A stretch of DNA of 64,000 bases, taken from the IMG/VR virus record IMGVR_UViG_3300032242_002477, positions 1 to 64,000 of that record; one strand, given 5' to 3'. The position numbers were made by a program, and so were the translations under genes. Of this stretch, positions 26,931-33,870 are shown in pieces. Position 1 is the stretch's first letter; each line of letters opens with the position of its first letter. Source of the DNA: a virus. The notes under the pieces were generated by a model. That model saw only the letters and a list, made by a program, of their open reading frames with translations, had not been told where the DNA came from and made no database searches.

Positions 26931-27167
26931 ATGCTGGAAGTATTAAATAAGCACCTAAAAGGCAATCATTCAGTGTGCTCAGTAGCATTGTGGATGTCTT
27001 CACTAGATAAAGAAGAACAAGAAGCTTTTATACTTTTAAGAGATAATAGCGAAAAAGTAAATGTATCAGAACTATATGGAGATTTAGCAGATACTACCGA
27101 CCTTCCATTTAAAACAACCACATTCCGCGCACATTTAAGAGGTTATTGCGTATGTCCGAAAAACTAG
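26931..27167 (+). CDS. Small hypothetical next to phosphoesterase
   Basis: 78 aa from ATG 26931, preceded by GAGAGGAAA; an upstream in-frame start at 26874 would lie in the terminator. It contains CSVALWMSSLDKEEQEAF and ends TTFRAHLRGYCVC, a layout I associate with small HTH-like actinophage proteins. It overlaps the phosphoesterase by 16 bases. DNA binding is possible. Confidence 0.55.
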   Translation: MLEVLNKHLKGNHSVCSVALWMSSLDKEEQEAFILLRDNSEKVNVSELYGDLADTTDLPFKTTTFRAHLRGYCVCPKN

Positions 27168-28177
27168 ACATTTTAAATATTATTAATAACGCTATTAATA
27201 AACCTATTGCTCCTGATGGGTGGTTATGGCCACCTATTCAACAAGCAAAACCAACTATTATTAAACCTTATGAAAAAACGGGCCCTTCTAAATCCAAACA
27301 TGATTACAATTTGGTTGTTTTTGTACCTGACCCACAAATTGGGTATCGTAAATATGAAGATGGTACATTAGACCCGTTTCATGATGAAGCAGCGATTGAT
27401 GTGCATTTTCAAATACTTCGTTACTTAGAAGATGAGTACGGCGTAGATAAAATTATTCATTTAGGAGATTATTTAGACTTGCCAACTATGGGTAAGTATG
27501 CACAAGAAGAAATGTTTGCCCACACAGTGCAGCCTGCTTTAGACTATGGTCATAAATTATTAGCACAGCAACGCGCTACTTGCCCAAATGCTAAAATTAT
27601 ATTATTAGAAGGTAATCACGACTGTCGAATGCAACGCTATGTTATAGCAAATGCAATGGCGTCAAAAGGAATTAAACGCGCAGGAGCAACGCCAGAAGAT
27701 TGGCCCGTTATGTCCTTGCCGTATCTATTACGTTTGGAGGAATTAAATGTGGAGTATGTGGGAGCTTACCCTGCAGGAGAGTATTGGCTCACCAAAAGCT
27801 TACGAGCAATTCATGGAACCACGGTTCGCTCAAATGGTTCGACAGCATCAGCTTATGTCAACAAAAACCCCCACATCTCGACAGTCTTCGGACACGCCCA
27901 TCGACAAGAACTACAGTACAAAACTGTAGCAAATCAGGACGGACCTATTCGTAGTGTTTCAGCTAGTCCAGGGTGCCTATGCCGAATAGATGGTGCAGTT
28001 CCTTCTTATGGGGGAGGCGTAAATGACCAAGGACGTCCAGTAAAACATTGGGAAGATTGGCAACAGGGAATTATGATTGGTTGGATTCGAGATGATGGAC
28101 ACTTTACTCTACAACCAATTCATATTATGGATGGTTGGGCAGTTCATGAAGGTGTAGAGTTTAAGGCTGGAGAATAG
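27152..28177 (+). CDS. Calcineurin-like metallophosphoesterase
   Basis: 341 aa. DPQIG (D60, Q62 in place of the usual DxH), HLGDYLD (D106), LLEGNHD (N and H near 157), and a final GHAHR define the fold and metal site. The family includes nucleases such as Mre11/SbcD and phosphatases; no capping domain points to a particular one. It is followed by a palindrome and a bank of small genes. Confidence 0.85.
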   Translation: MSEKLDILNIINNAINKPIAPDGWLWPPIQQAKPTIIKPYEKTGPSKSKHDYNLVVFVPDPQIGYRKYEDGTLDPFHDEAAIDVHFQILRYLEDEYGVDKIIHLGDYLDLPTMGKYAQEEMFAHTVQPALDYGHKLLAQQRATCPNAKIILLEGNHDCRMQRYVIANAMASKGIKRAGATPEDWPVMSLPYLLRLEELNVEYVGAYPAGEYWLTKSLRAIHGTTVRSNGSTASAYVNKNPHISTVFGHAHRQELQYKTVANQDGPIRSVSASPGCLCRIDGAVPSYGGGVNDQGRPVKHWEDWQQGIMIGWIRDDGHFTLQPIHIMDGWAVHEGVEFKAGE

Positions 28178-28182
28178 CTAAA

Positions 28183-28208
28183 TAGGCGTACCATATATGG
28201 TATGCCTA
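28183..28208. promoter_or_regulatory. 26-bp near-perfect palindrome over a start codon
   Basis: The sequence around TACCATATATGGTA reads the same on both strands over 26 bp except for one wobble pair, with no loop, so a protein-bound operator is more likely than a terminator. It covers the ATG at 28202 and the space after the phosphoesterase. It could control the 28-31 kb gene bank. Confidence 0.6.
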
Positions 28209-28741
28209 GTACACATCAAAATATTCAGTACCTTGGTGCTGGAGGCATGTCTGGAACTTACACCAATTACGGCGGTGGCGGCACCCCAGTAGCGCGTTCT
28301 GAACTTGACTTCCTTCGTATTGGTACAGGACGAGAGCCTTCTGCGGAGTATCCAGATGGTTATCTTGGAACAATTCGTACACGACGAGATGATAAAGGTC
28401 GTCCAAATAGTGTATCTGAGCAGGTACTTGATGGGTTAAAGGTACGTGCAGGTCAACGTTCATACCAACGCGGCGTTCATCGCGGTGAGCGTATTGACCC
28501 CTCTGATTATTATTATCCAGGTGGATTAGAAGCCGACCGCGGAATTAGGCGGCAGATGCGCGGCGTTATTAACGGTACTACTGTTATGGTTAAACGCAAT
28601 TCTGATAAAGCAACACTCGCACCCGCACCTCATTTACCAAACGATGGAAAAGCTGGCCCCAACGTTCGCAGTGATTCACCGATGGTAGTTAATAAGCGCC
28701 GTGTAGACCAGTTCTCACGCATGAGACCAGCCTGGAGTTAA
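28202..28741 (+). CDS. Hypothetical protein, possibly virion-associated
   Basis: 179 aa. Gly/Tyr-rich N terminus (LGAGGMSGTYTNYGGGG), then many Arg/Asp/Pro residues and little hydrophobic core. It opens a series of small, polar, partly disordered proteins resembling injected or head-associated phage proteins (inference). It ends one base before the next ATG. The start codon lies in a palindrome. Confidence 0.55.
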   Translation: MPSTHQNIQYLGAGGMSGTYTNYGGGGTPVARSELDFLRIGTGREPSAEYPDGYLGTIRTRRDDKGRPNSVSEQVLDGLKVRAGQRSYQRGVHRGERIDPSDYYYPGGLEADRGIRRQMRGVINGTTVMVKRNSDKATLAPAPHLPNDGKAGPNVRSDSPMVVNKRRVDQFSRMRPAWS

Positions 28742-28742
28742 T

Positions 28743-28928
28743 ATGTCAGATAACATGCCAACTTGGGACGACGAAGAGCCAGAATCTCCAAGAGATAGAG
28801 CTAAGGACGAGCGTCGTCGATACAGCCATTTGACTTGGAAATACCTAACTGAACCAGGCGGAGTAAGACCAGGAGACGAAGATTCTCACGGTCACCGTTT
28901 TGGTGAGTGGGACCCTGAGAGGTACTAA
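28743..28928 (+). CDS. Small acidic/basic hypothetical protein
   Basis: 61 aa, very polar: an acidic start (TWDDEEPESPRDRAKDE) and a C terminus ending FGEWDPERY. No motif. The gene begins one base after its neighbour and ends two bases before the next, so it is clearly part of the operon. Confidence 0.5.
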   Translation: MSDNMPTWDDEEPESPRDRAKDERRRYSHLTWKYLTEPGGVRPGDEDSHGHRFGEWDPERY

Positions 28929-28930
28929 CT

Positions 28931-29257
28931 ATGGGACTTACTAGGTCTGTTTATCATGTAGGTAAAGCTGTAGCAAAGGGCGGGGGCGCCTCAGAAATTG
29001 CTAGAGGTCTTGTTGTTGGAATGCTTCCTCCAGTAATCGGTACGGTTGTAAATGGCCTTGCTTCAGACGCAAATATTTCTAGAGTGGCTACAGGTATTAG
29101 AAATGTAGCTGACCGCGGTAGACGCTCAACATTTCATTCTGAAACTGGCCTGCCTCAGGCTCCAAGTACAGTTGATGATGCCCCAATTTCCAGACCAACT
29201 TCAGGTTTTGAATTAACAGCTACAGGTCGTAACCCTTATACGGGTGAGCGTGAGTGA
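28931..29257 (+). CDS. Small protein with hydrophobic Gly-rich segment
   Basis: 108 aa. Residues 10-46 (VGKAVAKGGGASEIARGLV, then VGMLPPVIGTVVNGLA) are hydrophobic and could be a membrane or amphipathic segment. The C-terminal half is polar. It overlaps the ADP-ribosyltransferase-like gene by GTGA. A membrane-active partner for that protein is conceivable but unproven. Confidence 0.5.
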   Translation: MGLTRSVYHVGKAVAKGGGASEIARGLVVGMLPPVIGTVVNGLASDANISRVATGIRNVADRGRRSTFHSETGLPQAPSTVDDAPISRPTSGFELTATGRNPYTGERE

Positions 29258-29658
29258 TACCCAATCAAAGCCAACTTGATAAATGGCGTCAACCTGAGCT
29301 GAGCACAGAAGTTCATCGCGGAATTAAACTTAATAGTAGAAACAACTACACCGTAAGTCCTAATTTAGGTACGCATTGGAGCACTAATCCCGAGATGGCA
29401 GCTTTATTTTCAGGTTTAGAGCGCAATGCTCACGACAGTATAGTTTTTCACGGCGAAGTTCCCATCAGCTCAGTAGAAGGTGACAAAAATATACTTAAAG
29501 AAAACGGCGTAAGAAATTTTGATACGTCAGAAAAAGAAGTACCAGTCAAACAAGGGTCACCCGTAAAAGTGACGGGTATAAGTAAATTTAGAGATGTAAA
29601 CGGTATAATTAAAGAACGTAAACGTAGTTACAATCCCCCAAGGGAGATGAAAGCATAA
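29254..29658 (+). CDS. Small ADP-ribosyltransferase-like protein (copy 1)
   Basis: 134 aa, GTG start. The motif order fits R-S-E mono-ADP-ribosyltransferases: R22 in VHRGIK, S43-T44-N45 in GTHWSTNPEMAALF, a core strand SIVFHGEVP, and E93-x-E95 in SEKEVPVKQG followed by a KVTG strand. The paralogue at 56484-56900 keeps the same order and the same C-terminal tag YNPPREM. Such enzymes transfer ADP-ribose from NAD+ to proteins; T4 Alt and Mod do this to host RNA polymerase. The assignment is by motif only. Confidence 0.55.
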   Translation: MIPNQSQLDKWRQPELSTEVHRGIKLNSRNNYTVSPNLGTHWSTNPEMAALFSGLERNAHDSIVFHGEVPISSVEGDKNILKENGVRNFDTSEKEVPVKQGSPVKVTGISKFRDVNGIIKERKRSYNPPREMKA

Positions 29659-30017
29659 TGGCAGGTAAATATGCAGACGGAGTATACAGTCGTCATCCTT
29701 GGACTGCCCCTGCTGAAGCGGCGTATCCTCCGCAGGAATATATAGGTCCGTTTCAAAGTAACCAGGAACGTATGATTAGCCAAGCCATAGCGGTAGGCAC
29801 TATGACAAGCGAAGAGATTCAAGAATATGTTCGTCCAAACCTTCCACAAATACAATTATTTCCAGAAAAGTTTGGGTATCCCACGACAGAAGTGGGAATT
29901 GAAGATATTGTAGAGCTACGTGGACGCCCTGCAGCTCAACGTGTGGAATCAGACTTCTCGCAGAAGCCTAACTCACAGCAATCAAGCAGCCGAAATACCT
30001 TAGGAGATTCAATTTAA
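29658..30017 (+). CDS. Hypothetical protein
   Basis: 119 aa. It has a Tyr/Pro-rich N terminus (HPWTAPAEAAYPPQEYIGPF), a helix (ERMISQAIAVGTMTSEEIQEYV) and a Ser/Gln-rich tail. It starts on the last base of the ADP-ribosyltransferase-like gene and its last base starts the next gene (TAATG at both ends). No function recognised. Confidence 0.5.
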   Translation: MAGKYADGVYSRHPWTAPAEAAYPPQEYIGPFQSNQERMISQAIAVGTMTSEEIQEYVRPNLPQIQLFPEKFGYPTTEVGIEDIVELRGRPAAQRVESDFSQKPNSQQSSSRNTLGDSI

Positions 30018-30250
30018 TGGCATACGACCCAGGTTTATTGACCGACTCCACAGGCGAAGGCATGGCTGGAGCGGAAGATGTGTCCTTAGAAACGCAACAA
30101 AAATTGAAAGAAACGTACTACAATGGGTCTAAGCCTTGCATCAGTTGCGGGCTAACCTTGAACCCAGTTCAGGCATTAACTTCGGAGCACTGCCCAAGCT
30201 GTGCCCGTAAAAAGAAAGTTAATTTAGTAAAGAATAGGATGGCACAATGA
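30017..30250 (+). CDS. Small zinc-ribbon protein
   Basis: 77 aa. CISC near 41-44 and CPSC near 61-64 with a basic C terminus (ARKKKVNLVKNR) form a zinc ribbon. It overlaps the next gene by ATGA. Likely nucleic-acid or protein binding. Confidence 0.55.
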   Translation: MAYDPGLLTDSTGEGMAGAEDVSLETQQKLKETYYNGSKPCISCGLTLNPVQALTSEHCPSCARKKKVNLVKNRMAQ

Positions 30251-30456
30251 CAGTTCGCCACGCACGTTCAGAGAACACCTCACTTGAAGAGGGCGCAACA
30301 GACGGTAAGTATCGTAAGCGTCGTCCTAACACAGAGGTAGCGACAGGACAAGGCGACCAGTTGGTCGTTAAGAACCGCGCAGACCTTCACCCATACTTCA
30401 ACTATGGCTTCATCAATTCTGAAGAGCCAAGCATGGTAAATCCAGCAGGTAACTAA
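30247..30456 (+). CDS. Small polar hypothetical protein
   Basis: 69 aa, Arg/Glu/Asn-rich with no hydrophobic core, ending FINSEEPSMVNPAGN. It overlaps upstream by ATGA and downstream by one base (TAATG). No motif; the pattern suggests a disordered accessory or virion-packaged protein. Confidence 0.45.
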   Translation: MTVRHARSENTSLEEGATDGKYRKRRPNTEVATGQGDQLVVKNRADLHPYFNYGFINSEEPSMVNPAGN

Positions 30457-30644
30457 TGAAACTACCGCACCGTAGAGAAAAAGACGAAACCCGCGTCTTA
30501 CAAAATATGGGAAAAGCCCTAGGGTGGGAGCGTTCTGACAATAACCCACGCATTACCTACCAACAAACAAGTCCCAATACTAAGAAGGCTGTTATTACTG
30601 CAAAGCCTCACGTTAACATGGTAAGAGAAGAAGATGAAGAGTAA
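30456..30644 (+). CDS. Small basic hypothetical protein
   Basis: 62 aa, basic at first (MKLPHRREKDETRV) with an acidic end (REEDEE). No recognised domain. It overlaps the following gene by 11 bases, in keeping with the coupled arrangement here. Confidence 0.45.
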   Translation: MKLPHRREKDETRVLQNMGKALGWERSDNNPRITYQQTSPNTKKAVITAKPHVNMVREEDEE

Positions 30645-30828
30645 TCCATCACAATTTCCTGATAATGACAAGCCAGACGATGATGAAGAAAAACTAGGTA
30701 AACCTTTAGTTTCCCCTGCTTTAGCTCGTGCTTTTGAAGCCACGAGAGGCTGGGGTGAAGAGGAATATATCCCCTGGGTGCAACGTTGGCATGAAAAGTT
30801 TGGTAAGGGTTCTGGAGCAAAAGGCTAA
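30634..30828 (+). CDS. Small hypothetical protein
   Basis: 64 aa with an acidic linker (DNDKPDDDEEK) and a Trp/Glu-rich amphipathic stretch (WGEEEYIPWVQRWHEKF). No family recognised. The ATG lies inside the preceding gene. Confidence 0.45.
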   Translation: MKSNPSQFPDNDKPDDDEEKLGKPLVSPALARAFEATRGWGEEEYIPWVQRWHEKFGKGSGAKG

Positions 30829-30829
30829 T

Positions 30830-30889
30830 ATGGTTAACCGTTGGCGCAAGCAACGGAAAATAATAAATACTATGACTGGAGGTAAGTAA
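30830..30889 (+). CDS. Possible 19-aa basic peptide
   Basis: ATG 30830 opens MVNRWRKQRKI and stops at 30889, one base before the GTG of the next gene. It fills the only gap between two coupled genes, which is the main argument for it. There is no SD of note. It may simply be leader sequence. Confidence 0.25.
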   Translation: MVNRWRKQRKIINTMTGGK

Positions 30890-31330
30890 GTGAGTGATTT
30901 TGAGTGGGATGAAGAACCTCAAGATAGCCGTGCGTCAAAAGCGCGTAAACTAGATGCAGAACGCGCTGCCCGTGACGCTAGGTCTGCTGCAATTGATAAG
31001 GAAATAAATGAGTCTTACGGCACTCCAGGATATTTTCGCGACCCAAATGACCACGAAAACCGCATGATAAACTCCTCATTAGAGGGATTTCGTAGAGAAA
31101 AACCTGGGCCTAAAAAAGAAGCTCATCGCACAACTTTTTGGAACATTGTTCAGGGAACTGGTCGGGGCCGAACACAGGCTACCCGAGGTGCCTTTCCGCA
31201 CGGTTCAGCAGCTCCTTGTGCAAATCCAGGCTGCAACAATGAAGTTGGGTATGACGAAGGCGATGTAACCTGCGGGCCAAACGGCTGTGATATGCCTAAC
31301 AGTGTAGACGTTCAGCGCGAAAAAGAATAA
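30890..31330 (+). CDS. Hypothetical protein with Cys-rich C terminus
   Basis: 146 aa, GTG start 8 bases after GGAGG. N-terminal half is a charged helix (SRASKARKLDAERAARDARS); the C-terminal CANPGCNNEVGYDE and TCGPNGC hold four cysteines, probably a zinc knuckle. The motif HENRMINSSLEGF is loosely echoed in the 53603 protein (DDRMINNGLISG). It ends the first small-gene bank. Confidence 0.5.
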   Translation: MSDFEWDEEPQDSRASKARKLDAERAARDARSAAIDKEINESYGTPGYFRDPNDHENRMINSSLEGFRREKPGPKKEAHRTTFWNIVQGTGRGRTQATRGAFPHGSAAPCANPGCNNEVGYDEGDVTCGPNGCDMPNSVDVQREKE

Positions 31331-31384
31331 ACATTTAAATATTATTTGTAGTATTATTTAGCTTGTCTAATATTAGGAGTATAA

Positions 31385-31924
31385 ATGGAAGACATTGAGA
31401 ATGAGCGTTTCAACCTTTTAATTTGCAAAACTTGCAAAACAATTGAAGAGCTTCCGTATACTAAAACTGGCGAGTATCTTGGCCAGGGTAAGTACAAGCA
31501 GGATGATAATCCATTTGTACAACAAGCTGCCGATAGGCATCCAGACCATGTAGGCGCCCCGTTAATGGATGTGCAATTTGCTGTTTGGATGACTCAAAAG
31601 TATAAAGATGGTGTCGTAGAGCAGCTTCGTGAAACTTTTTTTGGAAAAGGCGCGTCTCAAGGTTTGGACGTTTTTGGTACAGGATTTTATGGACTAAAAG
31701 ATACTTATAGTCAAGACGCGATGTCATGTTGGAAACTACATAACAGTCCTAAAGGTCAATGCGACGATTACAAATCTGAGCGTAAGCTTTTGGACCCAGG
31801 CACATCTAAAGAACGTGCTGCTGAAGGCTTAGGCAAATCTAATATTAAAGTTTATTTATGCGATTTTTGTCCAGTTAAAATGTATAACCAAAAGAAAGCA
31901 TATGAAGAACGAGGGCTATACTAA
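31385..31924 (+). CDS. Conserved-looking zinc-binding hypothetical protein
   Basis: 179 aa. CKTC near 14-17 and CDFC near 159-162 could share a zinc ion across the fold. The arrangement NLLICKTCKTIEELPY ... GTGFYGLKDTYSQDAMSCW ... LCDFCPVK recalls a hypothetical protein family common in actinophages (recollection). TAGGAG precedes the ATG. It begins a new run after a 54-base gap. Function unknown. Confidence 0.6.
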   Translation: MEDIENERFNLLICKTCKTIEELPYTKTGEYLGQGKYKQDDNPFVQQAADRHPDHVGAPLMDVQFAVWMTQKYKDGVVEQLRETFFGKGASQGLDVFGTGFYGLKDTYSQDAMSCWKLHNSPKGQCDDYKSERKLLDPGTSKERAAEGLGKSNIKVYLCDFCPVKMYNQKKAYEERGLY

Positions 31925-32166
31925 TGGAAGAATTACCAACTAAAGAAGAAAGCCCCGATGTAGAGACGGCGTTTATTGTTTATAAAACATTTGACGGGTC
32001 GTTTCACGCTACACCAGCCTTAGATATATCGTTTATTGTTGACCATTTAGCTACAAAACAAGATATAAAGACCGCAATGTCTGAATTACTTGAATCCATG
32101 CACCAAACTGCTATAGCAGAAGTTTTATTACGTAAATTAACTGAAAAAAATAACGAGGATAGCTAG
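31924..32166 (+). CDS. Small acidic hypothetical protein
   Basis: 80 aa; TAATG overlap with the gene before. Acidic N terminus, a beta hairpin-like FIVYKTFDGSFHA, and a C-terminal helix. No domain recognised. The 74 bases after it hold no convincing gene. Confidence 0.5.
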   Translation: MEELPTKEESPDVETAFIVYKTFDGSFHATPALDISFIVDHLATKQDIKTAMSELLESMHQTAIAEVLLRKLTEKNNEDS

Positions 32167-32240
32167 AAAAAAACGGGTGAGATACGTCAAACTTTACGTG
32201 ATAGAAAAGACATGGCGTAACTACAAACTTAGGCGGTACT

Positions 32241-32444
32241 ATGTTCATCGAAATGAATTGCCAGTGCATGGCTAACGTGCATATTGAAACAGAAGAAAAC
32301 GAATCGTTAGCCGTACTATGGGCACAAAAGTTTGTAGAAGCGCATGAATCATGCGGATATATGGCTCCGACTAAAGTTGATACTCCTGAAGTAACTAAAC
32401 GATATCACATTTCAACAGAGATAAAGCGTAGAGAAAAGGAATAA
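32241..32444 (+). CDS. Small hypothetical protein
   Basis: 67 aa with three cysteines (CQC near 8-10, C38), mixed alpha/beta, ending in a Lys/Arg/Glu helix. The upstream context GGCGG is a weak SD. No known family. Confidence 0.45.
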   Translation: MFIEMNCQCMANVHIETEENESLAVLWAQKFVEAHESCGYMAPTKVDTPEVTKRYHISTEIKRREKE

Positions 32445-32461
32445 TCCAGTAGTATTAGGGA

Positions 32462-33394
32462 ATGGATTACCAAGAGTTATTGAGCGAGCAAGCTGAGCCA
32501 GTGGATATTGAGCCTGGTTCTACTTCTTACTTTAGCAAGCCCGAAACTCACTTAGACCCCCGTCTATTTCGCAGCGGCAAACTTATTCCCAACGTTCGTG
32601 ACGCCATCCTTAGTATTTTATTTGGGTATTTAAATAATACTTACCAAAGCGCTGAGTCTTGGACACACGCTTGGATAGCAGGTTCTGGAGCATCCTACCA
32701 ATGGGCAGCGGCCAGAGAGCCAGCAGATTTGGATTGTTTAGTTGGCATTGATTATATTATATTTCGCCAATCAAATGATAAATACGCTGGATTTAGCAAC
32801 CAAGAAATAGCTAATATGTTAAATTCCGAATTTCGGAATTACATTTGGCCAGATACTGAGCATTTTTTAAACACTTTTGAGTTAACTTTTTATGTAAATG
32901 TGCAGACAGATATTAAAAATATTAAGCCGTATGCCGCCTATTCATTGACGGACGATACTTGGGTTGTAGAGCCTCAGTTAATAGAGACAAAGCACAAACC
33001 CGAATGGGACGTAAAAATTATAAGAGATAAATCTATGGCATTAGAAATATTAAGCCGTTACACTCAGGCTTTAAATAAAATTCATGCAGCTACAAATCCT
33101 TCAGCCAAATTAAATGCAGAGAACGAGCTACAGCTAGCTGTACAGCAGGGAGCTGCTTTATTTGATTCTATACATTTAGGTCGTAGAGTAGCCTTTAGCC
33201 AAAGTGGTCAAGGATATTTAGATTATGCTAATTATCGTTGGCAATCCCACAAAGAAATGGGAATCGTTCCAGCTTTAAAAAAGCTAAAAGATATGTCTGA
33301 ATCTGCTAAAAAAACATATGAAGAAAACACTTACGGAGCAGAACTGCCAACAACCGATACGTTATTGCGGAGAGCAATCACTACTAACAAATAA
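32462..33394 (+). CDS. Nucleotidyltransferase-fold protein
   Basis: 310 aa. AWIAGSGASYQWAAAREPADLDCLVG matches the GS...DxD core of the polymerase-beta-type nucleotidyltransferase fold (G72, S73, and acidic pair in DLD near 90-92), with a third acidic residue possibly in ELTFYVN. Such proteins add nucleotides to RNA, small molecules or proteins (including MNT antitoxins). It is the first of three consecutive genes often seen together in actinophages (recollection). Confidence 0.68.
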   Translation: MDYQELLSEQAEPVDIEPGSTSYFSKPETHLDPRLFRSGKLIPNVRDAILSILFGYLNNTYQSAESWTHAWIAGSGASYQWAAAREPADLDCLVGIDYIIFRQSNDKYAGFSNQEIANMLNSEFRNYIWPDTEHFLNTFELTFYVNVQTDIKNIKPYAAYSLTDDTWVVEPQLIETKHKPEWDVKIIRDKSMALEILSRYTQALNKIHAATNPSAKLNAENELQLAVQQGAALFDSIHLGRRVAFSQSGQGYLDYANYRWQSHKEMGIVPALKKLKDMSESAKKTYEENTYGAELPTTDTLLRRAITTNK

Positions 33395-33408
33395 TTTGGG
33401 GTAAATAC

Positions 33409-33870
33409 GTGGCTTTATTAATGTATCTAGACGGAGTACTCAGAAACGGGAAAAAAGTTCCGATTCGCGAGTCAATGGCTTTTTATCGTAGTACAAAAGA
33501 AAATATTAAAATAATTCTAGCTGCTGACAGTAAGTCTGAAGGTGACCAATGGCTGCGTACTCATAATTTAAAGCAGTTTGACGATATTGTGGGCGATGAG
33601 GTACCTATGGTAGCCCCCACCTTGCAGATTAGTCAGGCAGAATACATTCGTTCTCAGGGACAAGGCAAGTTGTCGATGGTTATCACCGCAGACCCTGAGC
33701 TGGCTAAAGAGTTATTAGAGCGCGGGTTTACCGTAATGTTATTCCTAAACCCGTTGTACGCAGACCCAGCCAGCCGACCAGATAGTTCTGAAGGCCGCCG
33801 TAAATGGGAAGACATTACATCTGCCATAGACCGACAACAGGAATTATTTATGGAAGACCCACGAACTTGA
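33409..33870 (+). CDS. HAD-like protein lacking the usual nucleophile
   Basis: 153 aa from GTG 33409 (ATG 33421 possible). The start LLMYLDGVLRNG resembles HAD motif I DxDGVL, but the first Asp is replaced by Tyr; ITADPELAKELLERGFTVMLFLNP fits the later Rossmann part. If HAD, it is probably non-catalytic or uses another residue. It overlaps the next gene by TTGA. Confidence 0.5.
   Translation: MALLMYLDGVLRNGKKVPIRESMAFYRSTKENIKIILAADSKSEGDQWLRTHNLKQFDDIVGDEVPMVAPTLQISQAEYIRSQGQGKLSMVITADPELAKELLERGFTVMLFLNPLYADPASRPDSSEGRRKWEDITSAIDRQQELFMEDPRT

Noticed and set aside
31346-31373. Promoter TTGTAG / TAATAT before 31385
   Set aside because: The -10 would sit on the ribosome site, leaving no room for a leader; the match is weak in an AT-rich gap.
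32177-32275. 32-aa GTG frame in the gap before 32241
   Set aside because: Basic peptide with no SD and a 35-base overlap with a better supported gene.
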